A DNA stretch of 12,853 nucleotides from contig CAIKGX010000027.1 in NCBI GenBank assembly GCA_903827075.1, positions 1 to 12,853 of the forward strand, in the 5' to 3' direction. Of the stretch, positions 6,559-12,853 are shown one piece after another. Position numbers and translations under genes: made by a program. The notes beneath the pieces were generated by a model, which ran no database searches, had not been told where the DNA came from, and saw nothing but the letters and a program-made list of their open reading frames with translations. Each line of letters begins with the position of its first letter. Position 1 is the stretch's first letter. This DNA is from an uncultured beta proteobacterium. GTDB lineage: Bacteria > Pseudomonadota > Gammaproteobacteria > Burkholderiales > Burkholderiaceae.

Positions 6559-7548
6559 ATGGCAAAAGCCCCAATGCGTGTCGCCGTAACCGGTGCAGCC
6601 GGTCAAATCGGATATTCCCTTCTTTTTCGCATCGCTAATGGCGACTTGTTAGGCAAAGATCAGCCCGTTATTCTTCAGTTGCTTGAAATCCCTGATGAAA
6701 AAGCCCAAAAGGCTCTTGGTGGCGTCATGATGGAGCTAGAAGACTGTGCATTCCCATTGTTGGCTGGAATGACTGCACATTCAGATCCAATGACTGCATT
6801 TAAAGATATTGATGTGGCATTGTTGGTAGGCGCACGTCCTCGTGGCCCCGGCATGGAGCGTAAAGATTTGCTCTCCGCTAATGCACAAATTTTCACAGCA
6901 CAAGGTAAAGCATTAAATGCTGTTGCCAAGAAGACTGTCAAAGTATTGGTTGTGGGTAACCCAGCAAACACCAACGCTTACATCGCTATGAAATCTGCAC
7001 CAGATATTCCTGCGAAGAATTTCACAGCAATGTTACGTTTGGATCACAACCGCGCCCTCTCACAGTTGGCTAACAAATTGAACAAGCCTGTTGCTGAAAT
7101 CGAAAAACTCATTGTTTGGGGTAACCATAGCCCAACGATGTATCCAGACTATCGCTTTGCAACTATTGGTGGTCAGTCCGTTAAAGATCTGATTAATGAT
7201 GCCGCTTGGAATAAAGATACTTTCATCCCTACAGTAGGTAAACGTGGCGCTGCCATTATTGACGCTCGTGGCCTGTCTTCAGCCGCTTCAGCTGCCAATG
7301 CCGCAATCGATCATATTCATGATTGGGTGCTTGGAACCAATGGCAAATGGGTCACTATGGGTATACCATCTAAAGGTGAATACGAAATTCCTGCTGAAGT
7401 CATTTATGGCTTCCCAGTAGTTTGTGAAAATGGTGAATACAAAATGGTTGAAGGTTTAGAAATCGACGCATTCTCACGTGAACGGATGACGCACACTCTG
7501 AACGAGTTGCTTGAAGAACAAGCAGGCGTTAAACATTTACTCTCTTAA
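6559..7548 (+). CDS. mdh: Malate dehydrogenase (NAD-dependent, type 2)
   Basis: Interconverts malate and oxaloacetate with NAD in the cytoplasm, supplying oxaloacetate for citrate synthase. The 329 residues match the type 2, LDH-like malate dehydrogenase family found in betaproteobacteria rather than the roughly 312-residue E. coli type. The Rossmann loop TGAAGQIG is at 11-18. The mobile active-site loop GARPRGPGMER (91-101) carries the substrate arginines. VVGNPANTNA is at 131-140. The catalytic pair is D162 in LRLDHNRA and H190 in VWGNHSPTMYPD. R165 is a further substrate-binding arginine. The ATG is preceded by CTGGAG at a 12-base spacing (GGAGTTA extends nearer). It diverges from the GntR gene, with promoter and palindrome between them, and is followed after 13 bp by a small secreted-protein gene sharing the terminator at 7958-7985. 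Confidence 0.98.
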   Translation: MAKAPMRVAVTGAAGQIGYSLLFRIANGDLLGKDQPVILQLLEIPDEKAQKALGGVMMELEDCAFPLLAGMTAHSDPMTAFKDIDVALLVGARPRGPGMERKDLLSANAQIFTAQGKALNAVAKKTVKVLVVGNPANTNAYIAMKSAPDIPAKNFTAMLRLDHNRALSQLANKLNKPVAEIEKLIVWGNHSPTMYPDYRFATIGGQSVKDLINDAAWNKDTFIPTVGKRGAAIIDARGLSSAASAANAAIDHIHDWVLGTNGKWVTMGIPSKGEYEIPAEVIYGFPVVCENGEYKMVEGLEIDAFSRERMTHTLNELLEEQAGVKHLLS

Positions 7549-7561
7549 GGACTTTAAGAAT

Positions 7562-7936
7562 ATGAAGCAATCCATCATCGCAATTAGCCTAGCTACCGCA
7601 GCCCTTTGCGGCGCTGTCAATGTTCAGGCTAATGAAGAAGTCTTTATGTGGTCCTGTAGTGATAGCAAGGCATTTAAAACTACTGGTTCTACAGAGAAAG
7701 TTCGCCTCACCTGGGAATCAAAGACTTACGATCTGGAGCGCCAAACTTCTTTACCTGGTAGCCTGCGCTACAAGAACACGACCACCGGTCATGATCTTGT
7801 AGTGTTGGGTAACAAAGCCATGCTGTTCAATATTAAATCGGGCATTCGTTTGGCTGACTTTTGCCAAACTACAGAAATGAAAACAGGTAAGTTACCGCAC
7901 TTATTTGCAGGTGCAGAGCCTTTTGTTCAGAATTAA
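7562..7936 (+). CDS. Small secreted protein, possible MliC-like (lysozyme-inhibitor fold) family
   Basis: A 124-residue product. The ATG at 7562 has AAGGA 10 bp upstream (overlapping the mdh stop) and gives a clean signal peptide: K2, hydrophobic core 5-19, and a VQA cleavage site after residue 23. C16 is not in a lipobox, so a periplasmic or secreted rather than lipoprotein form is likely. The mature part of about 101 residues has a Cys pair (C32 in MWSCSD, C101 in DFCQ). The order of segments TYDLERQ, LPGSLRY, DLVVLGNKAML and RLADFCQ resembles MliC, the inhibitor of c-type lysozyme. However, the SGxxY inhibitory loop is not intact (PGSLRY instead), so inhibition of lysozyme is uncertain. 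It lies 13 bp after mdh and before a strong terminator, so it is probably co-transcribed with mdh. The gene is real; the family is tentative. Confidence 0.8.
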   Translation: MKQSIIAISLATAALCGAVNVQANEEVFMWSCSDSKAFKTTGSTEKVRLTWESKTYDLERQTSLPGSLRYKNTTTGHDLVVLGNKAMLFNIKSGIRLADFCQTTEMKTGKLPHLFAGAEPFVQN

Positions 7937-7957
7937 AATTAGTTATTCGCTTTGATG

Positions 7958-7985
7958 AAAAAGCCGAGAATTTCTCGGCTTTTTT
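7958..7985. terminator. Bidirectional intrinsic terminator
   Basis: A perfect hairpin GCCGAGA-ATT-TCTCGGC is flanked by AAAAA on the left and TTTTT on the right, extending the stem to about 12 bp. The T-run follows the stem in both directions, so it can end the mdh transcript from the left and the yaaA-unknown protein transcript from the right. It lies between the convergent genes ending at 7936 and 8008. Confidence 0.93.
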
Positions 7986-8007
7986 GTTTCTGATTTCTCT
8001 AGTGCAA

Positions 8008-9219
8008 TCAGTGAAATAAAGGCTGCTGTGTAGGTGCATCATCAGGCATCTCAGCATGAACTGCCTCACCCGATCGATCTGGGAATAAGGGTGCGCCACA
8101 GTCGTCACACAACTCAGGATCAAATAGCATGGCATGACGAAAGACGTCTTCTATGCCGGCATCACGCAAGGCATCACAGATCCTCTTAATCGGACTTTCA
8201 TCATCCGATACATCATTAAGAGCGTCATTAGATACGCTTTCACGATCGTACAAAGGCCAGATAACGCCGTACATAATTTCTGATGAGCCTTTCACACTAA
8301 ATGAAATTCGGTATTCATCGGCCTGCTCTTCACCAAACGCACCGACTACACAAGATAGGCCAGCCGGCAAGAGACCTAGGGCGCTCTCAAGAAAATTAGC
8401 TGCTGCCCGAATGCTTAAAGGACGCACCTGTTTGTCTGCTAAGCGGCAGTTAGTGAAATATGCCTCTGGCAACAGCAACTCAAATTCACAACCAGGTAAC
8501 AAAGCCGAAACAGAATCTTGCATCGCGTTTTGCCAGCCAATCAAACTCATCCCCCGCTCAATTCTGGTGGGTGGCTCAGCCTGCCATCTAAATAATGGAG
8601 TGCCTGTTGGCGCAGTAACAGCAGCGATGATAAAACGCGGGTCGGCAAGCACCGCGATGGTTTCTGACATATCGCGCAGTTCAATTTTGATTTCACTGCC
8701 CGTAATGGCTGCGGTAGCCAAGGATTCAGTTAGTAAACGGGTTTGACAATGCGAGTGCGGCATTTGATCAATGCTATAAAGCCAAGGAACAATCGCCAAG
8801 CGGGTCTCTGGCGATGCAATAGCGCCATGCAAGGCCGCTGCAGTAGACTCAACTGCACTAATGGACAAAGGTCCTGAAGGAATTTGGTAGCGGGTATGGG
8901 CAACCATCGGTAGCGCGAGTAAAAGCACATCCCATTGCTGGCCATCATGCTCCATCACCAAGGACTCAGCCAAGGTTTCGGCGCTATCGGCCAGCACTTC
9001 AAAGGCCAGCGTATTAATGCGAAAGGTTTGATCTAAAGCGGCATCAATCACATTTTGATTTTGACTCTTCAACAAGCGCATTAAACGAAGGTTTAAACGC
9101 TCTTCCCAAAATAGATCTTCAATTTGACTTCCTGATGCCGCTAGGGAAATGGAATCGGCTACTAAACGCTCCACATCTGGTGAAGAACGTTGTGATGCTT
9201 TGGTGCGATGAACAGCCAT
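8008..9219 (-). CDS. Conserved protein of unknown function, probably DUF2863 family
   Basis: A 403-residue protein, largely alpha/beta by composition, without signal peptide or membrane segments, so probably cytoplasmic. It reminds me of the betaproteobacterial DUF2863 family, but this is from memory. Visible regions: a basic N-terminus (MAVHRTKASQR), a leucine-rich helical part (about 20-110) and a central region with LADKQVRPLSIRAAANFLES. The C-terminal tail has CDDC (C371, C374) and H388 in GEAVHAEMP, a possible metal site with too few ligands seen to be sure. No catalytic motif is recognised. Its ATG lies 2 bp after the yaaA stop, with GGAG in the 3' end of yaaA serving as Shine-Dalgarno, so it is probably translated from the same mRNA. 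The bidirectional terminator at 7958-7985 ends the unit. The gene is intact; function unknown. Confidence 0.85.
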   Translation of the reverse strand: MAVHRTKASQRSSPDVERLVADSISLAASGSQIEDLFWEERLNLRLMRLLKSQNQNVIDAALDQTFRINTLAFEVLADSAETLAESLVMEHDGQQWDVLLLALPMVAHTRYQIPSGPLSISAVESTAAALHGAIASPETRLAIVPWLYSIDQMPHSHCQTRLLTESLATAAITGSEIKIELRDMSETIAVLADPRFIIAAVTAPTGTPLFRWQAEPPTRIERGMSLIGWQNAMQDSVSALLPGCEFELLLPEAYFTNCRLADKQVRPLSIRAAANFLESALGLLPAGLSCVVGAFGEEQADEYRISFSVKGSSEIMYGVIWPLYDRESVSNDALNDVSDDESPIKRICDALRDAGIEDVFRHAMLFDPELCDDCGAPLFPDRSGEAVHAEMPDDAPTQQPLFH

Positions 9220-9221
9220 GT

Positions 9222-9998
9222 TTATTTTTTCTCCGCACGACGAAAAACAGGTTTACCAGGCTTGGATTCAGAGGCTACAAATTGATAGCCATCCAAGTTA
9301 AATCCTTTGAGATCTTCTGGATTGCTAATGCGATTTTCCACTACATAACGCGCCATCATGCCACGGGCCCGTTTTGCATAGAATGAAATGATTTTGTATT
9401 TACCGTCTTTGGCATCTTGAAATATCGGAGCAATCACGGGGCATTCCAGCGCATTGGCTTGAACCACTTTGAAATACTCTTCAGAAGCTAAGTTGAGTAA
9501 GACTGGTTTCTTTTGTTTATCCAAAATGGACTTTAAGGAGTTGGTCACTCGATTACCCCAAAAAGCGTATAAATCCTTCCCTCTGGCATTCTTAAAAGAC
9601 GTACCCATTTCTAGGCGATATGCCTGCATCAAGTCCAAGGGTCTGAGCGCACCATATAAGCCAGACAAAATCCGAATATGCTCTTGGGCAAACTCAATCG
9701 CCTTGGGATTAAGGGTCTTGACGTCAAAACCATCATAGACATCCCCATCAAAGGCGTAAATGGCAGGTTTACTGTTTTCCTCGGTAAATTTCTTGGACCA
9801 ATCACGATATCGACCCACATTTAAGGCCGCTAACTGATCTGACAGACCCATGAGATTAGCGACCTCTTGGGGTGCCAATTGCTTTAGATCGGCAATGAGC
9901 TTAGCCGATTCAGACACAAATTCAGGCAAGGTTGAAGACTTCACCTTGACGGCTGTTTTGTAGTCAAGGGCTTTGGCGGGAGAAAGGACGATCAGCAT
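9222..9998 (-). CDS. yaaA: Peroxide stress protein YaaA (UPF0246 family)
   Basis: YaaA in E. coli is induced by OxyR under hydrogen peroxide and lowers intracellular unincorporated iron, limiting Fenton damage; its fold binds DNA. The 258-residue product has normal family length and begins MLIVLSPAKALDY, matching the E. coli MLILISPAKTLDY start, which fixes the ATG at 9998. Other family segments are AIYAFDGDVYDGFD (79-92), ILSGLYGALRPLDLMQAYRLEMG (about 110-132), LYAFWGN, LNLASEEYF and ISFYAKRARGMMARY. No Shine-Dalgarno is apparent before the ATG. It heads a two-gene unit with the unknown protein that follows after 2 bp and diverges from an aminotransferase gene across 68 bp. I could not identify an OxyR site in that short gap by eye. 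Confidence 0.95.
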   Translation of the reverse strand: MLIVLSPAKALDYKTAVKVKSSTLPEFVSESAKLIADLKQLAPQEVANLMGLSDQLAALNVGRYRDWSKKFTEENSKPAIYAFDGDVYDGFDVKTLNPKAIEFAQEHIRILSGLYGALRPLDLMQAYRLEMGTSFKNARGKDLYAFWGNRVTNSLKSILDKQKKPVLLNLASEEYFKVVQANALECPVIAPIFQDAKDGKYKIISFYAKRARGMMARYVVENRISNPEDLKGFNLDGYQFVASESKPGKPVFRRAEKK

Positions 9999-10066
9999 GG
10001 CACAATTTAAATATGTATTTCATCCATTCTAGCGACTACCCATCTTATTTGCCTTAATCTGCCTGC
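9999..10066. promoter_or_regulatory. Shared 68-bp divergent promoter region of yaaA and the aminotransferase gene
   Basis: Both flanking genes begin here without a recognisable Shine-Dalgarno. On the plus strand TTAATC (10054-10059) lies 7 bp before the aminotransferase ATG. On the minus strand TTTAAAT-like sequence lies 6 bp before the yaaA ATG. Such placing would allow leaderless or very short-leader transcripts, but neither has a good -35 box, so this is a weak suggestion. Confidence 0.35.
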
Positions 10067-11269
10067 ATGGACCCTATTCAGCCCTCCACCCCGCATTTTC
10101 CTAGCCGCCTTCCCAAAGTGGGGACAACCGTATTTACGGTGATGTCGGCACTGGCAAGCAAACATCAAGCAATTAATTTGGGGCAAGGCTTTCCAGACTT
10201 TCCTTGTGATCGACATCTGATTGACTATGTCAATCAGGCAATGCTGGCAGACCTAAATCAATATCCCCCGATGATTGGTGTGGCCGAGCTGCGCAATGGA
10301 GTAGCCCAAAAGATATCTCAGTTATATGGCCATCACTATGACCCAGATACAGAGATTACGATTACTGCCGGTGGTACACAAGGTATTCTGACGGCTGTTT
10401 TGGCTTGCGTAGGGCCAGGCGATGAAGTCATCATTCTTGAACCTGCTTACGATAGTTATCGCCCTTCCATCGAGTTGGCTGGTGGTAAAACGATAGCGAT
10501 TTCTTTGCAAGTGCTGCGGGATGCCAATGGTCAAGTCAATTCATATGAAATCCCCTGGATAGCATTAGCAAATGCAATCAATCCAAAGACCCGCTTAATC
10601 ATCATCAATACGCCACACAACCCGACGGGTATGGTGTGGACAAAGTCAGACTTAGATGGTTTGGCTGACCTAGTAAAAGATAGTCATGCGTTAATTTTGA
10701 GCGATGAAGTGTATGAGCATATGGTCTATGACGGCCAGAAACATCACAGCGTGGCATCTCACCCTCTTTTGGCTTCCAGAAGCTTTGTGATCTCGAGCTT
10801 TGGTAAAACCTATCACGTTACCGGCTGGAAAGTGGGCTATGTTGCCGCCCCTGCCGCCATGATGACAGAGTTTCGCAAGGTACATCAGTTCAATGTATTT
10901 ACTGTGAACACGCCCATGCAATATGGTTTAGCAAGGTATCTTAAAGAAGAGCAGCATTACCTTAGTCTTCCTGCTTTTTATCAAACGAAGCGGGATTTTT
11001 TCCGTGCAGGTCTTGAAAAAACCCTATTTAAGTTACTGCCAAGCCCAGGCACCTATTTTCAATGCGTTGATTATTCACGCTTACCGATTCCCGAAGCCAA
11101 ATTATCAGAAGCGGAATTTTGTTCGTGGCTTACTGCTGAAAAAGGAGTCGCTGCAATTCCAGTTTCGGCATTTTATGAAGAAGCTGTGGAGTCGGGCGTG
11201 ATCCGTTTTTGTTTTGCAAAACAAACCCTCACATTAAGCAATGCATTAGAACGCTTGCAATCACTCTAG
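10067..11269 (+). CDS. ybdL: PLP-dependent aminotransferase class I/II, YbdL-like (methionine aminotransferase)
   Basis: Fold-type I pyridoxal-phosphate aminotransferase; E. coli YbdL prefers methionine, histidine and phenylalanine as amino donors and is sometimes linked to methionine salvage. The 400 residues match it closely in order: LPKVGTTVFTVMSALA (15-30), INLGQGFPDF (36-45), YPPMIGVAELR (66-76), TAGGTQGILTA (100-110), NTPHNPTG (181-188), LSDEVYEH (211-218) and SSFGKTYHVTGWKVGY (243-258). K247 is the PLP Schiff-base lysine and is the same position I recall for YbdL. An Arg at about 380 (VIRFCFAK) is the substrate-carboxylate candidate. No Shine-Dalgarno precedes the only available ATG. 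The GST-family gene begins 19 bp after the stop. True substrate in this organism cannot be told from sequence. Confidence 0.9.
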   Translation: MDPIQPSTPHFPSRLPKVGTTVFTVMSALASKHQAINLGQGFPDFPCDRHLIDYVNQAMLADLNQYPPMIGVAELRNGVAQKISQLYGHHYDPDTEITITAGGTQGILTAVLACVGPGDEVIILEPAYDSYRPSIELAGGKTIAISLQVLRDANGQVNSYEIPWIALANAINPKTRLIIINTPHNPTGMVWTKSDLDGLADLVKDSHALILSDEVYEHMVYDGQKHHSVASHPLLASRSFVISSFGKTYHVTGWKVGYVAAPAAMMTEFRKVHQFNVFTVNTPMQYGLARYLKEEQHYLSLPAFYQTKRDFFRAGLEKTLFKLLPSPGTYFQCVDYSRLPIPEAKLSEAEFCSWLTAEKGVAAIPVSAFYEEAVESGVIRFCFAKQTLTLSNALERLQSL

Positions 11270-11288
11270 AAAAGACAAGGGATTTAAA

Positions 11289-12023
11289 ATGGCTACAGGC
11301 AAAGCAACTAAAGATGTCATCGATGTATATAGCTGGCCAACACCCAATGGCCATAAAGTCCACATCATGCTCGAAGAGTGTGGTTACAAACTAGACAAGG
11401 ATTGGTTTGCACACCCGATTGATATCAGCGCTGGCGATCAGTTTTCAAAAGAGTTCCTGGCTATCAGCCCAAATAACAAGATTCCTGCCATCACCGATCC
11501 CCATGGGCCTGATGGGAAGCCGATCCATCTATTTGAATCAGGCGCCATTCTGGTGTACCTTGCTGGCAAAACTGGCAAGTTTCTCCCAAAATCCACTCGA
11601 GCCAAATATGAAGTGTTGCAGTGGCTGATGTTCCAAATGGGTGGATTAGGCCCGATGTTGGGACAAAATCACCATTTCCGCCTTTATGCTCCTGACAAAA
11701 TTGAATACGCCATCAATCGTTATACAAATGAAGCAAAACGTTTGTATAGTGTTTTGGATCATCAATTGAAAGATAATCCTTATATTGCCGGTAAATCCTA
11801 CTCCATCGCTGATATTGCGATTTTTCCTTGGACTCGGAATTGGAAAAATCAAGGTATTGAAATGAACGAGTATCCGCACTTTAAAAGGTGGTTTGAAATG
11901 ATTGGTGAACGTCCCGCCGTTAAACGTGGCGTTGAAGTACTCACTGCTCATCGCAAACCCTTGACTGATAACAAGGCTAGAGAGCAATTGTTTGGTTCAA
12001 CCCAGTATCAAAAAAGGAAATAG
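11289..12023 (+). CDS. Glutathione S-transferase family protein, YfcG/YghU-like disulfide-bond oxidoreductase
   Basis: Cytoplasmic GST-fold protein of the Ure2p-like (Nu) class, whose E. coli members YfcG and YghU show glutathione-dependent disulfide reductase activity and little classical transferase activity. The 244 residues have a thioredoxin-like N-domain with PTPNGHKV (17-24, the TPNG active loop), SPNNKIPAI (60-68, cis-Pro at 66) and FESGAILVYL (82-91). The helical C-domain has GGLGPMLGQNHHF, IEYAINRY, SIADIAIFPW and ERPAVKRG. GLGPMLGQNHHF favours YfcG, while the IEYAINRYTNEAKRL part favours YghU, and the length (215 and 288 in E. coli) is intermediate, so I give no symbol. AAGGG lies 8 bp before the ATG. 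It is 19 bp after the aminotransferase and 1 bp before the dehydrogenase. Confidence 0.92.
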   Translation: MATGKATKDVIDVYSWPTPNGHKVHIMLEECGYKLDKDWFAHPIDISAGDQFSKEFLAISPNNKIPAITDPHGPDGKPIHLFESGAILVYLAGKTGKFLPKSTRAKYEVLQWLMFQMGGLGPMLGQNHHFRLYAPDKIEYAINRYTNEAKRLYSVLDHQLKDNPYIAGKSYSIADIAIFPWTRNWKNQGIEMNEYPHFKRWFEMIGERPAVKRGVEVLTAHRKPLTDNKAREQLFGSTQYQKRK

Positions 12024-12024
12024 C

Positions 12025-12853
12025 ATGAAGATTCAATCTGTCGGAGTCATTGGCGCGGGCACCATGGGAAATGGCATTGCCCAAGTATGTGCAGTTGCTG
12101 GACTAGACGTAGTGATGGTTGACATCAATGATGCCGCTGTAGAGCGTGGCCTTGCCCAAATTAGCAAAAGCTTAGACCGTTTAGTGAAAAAGGAAACATT
12201 GACTGCCGAAGGTAAAGAAGCTGCTTTAAAAAGAATCAAAGGCAGCACTTCTTATGAGGATTTCAAAGGCCTGCAATTGGTGATTGAAGCAGCCACAGAA
12301 AATCAAGCCATCAAGGAAAAGATCTTGCATCAAGTCGATGAGATCGTTGGGAAAGATACCATCATCGCCACCAATACATCATCTCTATCAATTACCAAAT
12401 TAGCTGCACTTGATTCCACACCTGGTCGCTTTATTGGTATGCACTTTTTTAATCCGCCACCATTAATGGCATTAGTTGAAGTCATTCGTGGTTTGCAAAC
12501 CAGCGATGAAACGCATGCAGCGATTATTGATATGTCTGAGCGCATTGGTAAAGTACCAGTAACGGTTAAAAATTCTCCCGGATTTGTGGTCAATCGCATC
12601 TTGTTGCCCATGATTAATGAAGCCTTCTTTGTTTTATCAGAAGGACTTGCTAGCCCTGAAGATATCGATGCTGGCATGAAATTGGGTTGCAATCAACCCA
12701 TAGGCCCGCTAGCCTTAGCTGACCTCATCGGACTAGATACCTGCTTAGCTATCATGGATGTGTATTTTGAGAACTTCAAAGACTCTAAATACCGTGCATG
12801 TCCACTCTTGCGTGAAATGGTGGCCGCTGGATATCGAGGCCGCAAATCCGGTC
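12025..12853 (+). CDS. hbd: 3-hydroxybutyryl-CoA dehydrogenase (partial, cut by right edge)
   Basis: NAD(P)-dependent oxidation of (S)-3-hydroxybutyryl-CoA to acetoacetyl-CoA, or the reverse, in fatty-acid, butyrate or related acyl-CoA metabolism. I translated 276 codons from the ATG at 12025; the family is about 280-295 residues, so only a few residues are missing after the terminal GRKSG. The Rossmann motif VIGAGTMGNGIAQ is at 8-20. ATNTSSLSIT (115-124), H140 in GMHFFNPPPLMALVEV, E152 in the same segment and N190 in SPGFVVNR match the catalytic Ser/His/Glu/Asn set. AAGGAAA lies 6 bp upstream, and the start is 1 bp after the GST-family stop, implying one mRNA and coupled translation. No fused enoyl-CoA hydratase domain is present, so it is the stand-alone type. 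Substrate chain length is not determined. Confidence 0.95.
   Translation, partial: MKIQSVGVIGAGTMGNGIAQVCAVAGLDVVMVDINDAAVERGLAQISKSLDRLVKKETLTAEGKEAALKRIKGSTSYEDFKGLQLVIEAATENQAIKEKILHQVDEIVGKDTIIATNTSSLSITKLAALDSTPGRFIGMHFFNPPPLMALVEVIRGLQTSDETHAAIIDMSERIGKVPVTVKNSPGFVVNRILLPMINEAFFVLSEGLASPEDIDAGMKLGCNQPIGPLALADLIGLDTCLAIMDVYFENFKDSKYRACPLLREMVAAGYRGRKSG

Noticed and set aside
7511..7561. N-terminal extension of the secreted protein overlapping the end of mdh
   Set aside because: It would bury the signal peptide; the ATG at 7562 gives a standard signal sequence and a usable ribosome binding site.
8153..8746. 197-codon open frame on the plus strand
   Set aside because: It lies wholly antisense to the well-supported 403-residue gene, shows no recognisable motif and is rich in residues expected of a shadow frame.
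12033..12692. Minus-strand frames of 71 and 120 codons near the right edge
   Set aside because: They are antisense to the 3-hydroxybutyryl-CoA dehydrogenase gene, whose motifs are intact on the plus strand.
1..12853. tRNA, rRNA, CRISPR, insertion sequence, prophage or defence genes
   Set aside because: Nearly every base is assigned to intact metabolic genes or short spacers; no direct-repeat array, transposase or RNA gene pattern was seen.

Overview
This window is a housekeeping segment of what looks like a betaproteobacterial chromosome. The gene order and protein sequences suggest a Burkholderiaceae member with fairly low GC, and a Polynucleobacter-like freshwater bacterium is my best guess. 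The assignment rests on remembered gene order (sdhCDAB-sdhE-gltA next to leuC, a GntR regulator divergent from mdh, and a DUF2863-type protein), not on a database search. I see no mobile element, tRNA, rRNA, CRISPR array or sign of recent horizontal transfer.

Layout. Positions 1-5537, minus strand: a TCA-cycle operon read right to left as sdhC, sdhD, sdhA, sdhB, sdhE, gltA, followed after 18 bp by leuC, which runs off the left edge. Positions 5673-6410, minus strand: a GntR/HutC-type regulator with a TTG start, just upstream of sdhC and in the same direction. Positions 6411-6558: a divergent control region with an 18-bp perfect palindrome. Positions 6559-7936, plus strand: mdh and a small secreted protein with an MliC-like pattern, closed by a strong bidirectional terminator at 7958-7985. 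Positions 8008-9998, minus strand: yaaA followed 2 bp later by a 403-residue protein of unknown function. Positions 10067-12853, plus strand: a YbdL-like aminotransferase, a YfcG-like glutathione S-transferase family protein and a 3-hydroxybutyryl-CoA dehydrogenase, tightly packed as a probable operon; the last gene is cut by the right edge.

How the genes work together. Succinate dehydrogenase, citrate synthase and malate dehydrogenase supply three TCA-cycle activities, and SdhE flavinylates SdhA. The regulator between the two arms, with a palindrome that overlaps its own probable promoter and abuts the mdh -35 box, is a plausible local TCA-cycle controller. The right-hand block mixes peroxide stress (YaaA), thiol redox (GST family), amino-acid transamination and acyl-CoA metabolism; apart from co-orientation I see no clear single pathway there.

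No wholly new system is evident. The least-explained items are the regulator with its palindrome, the MliC-like secreted protein behind mdh, and the unknown protein coupled to yaaA.
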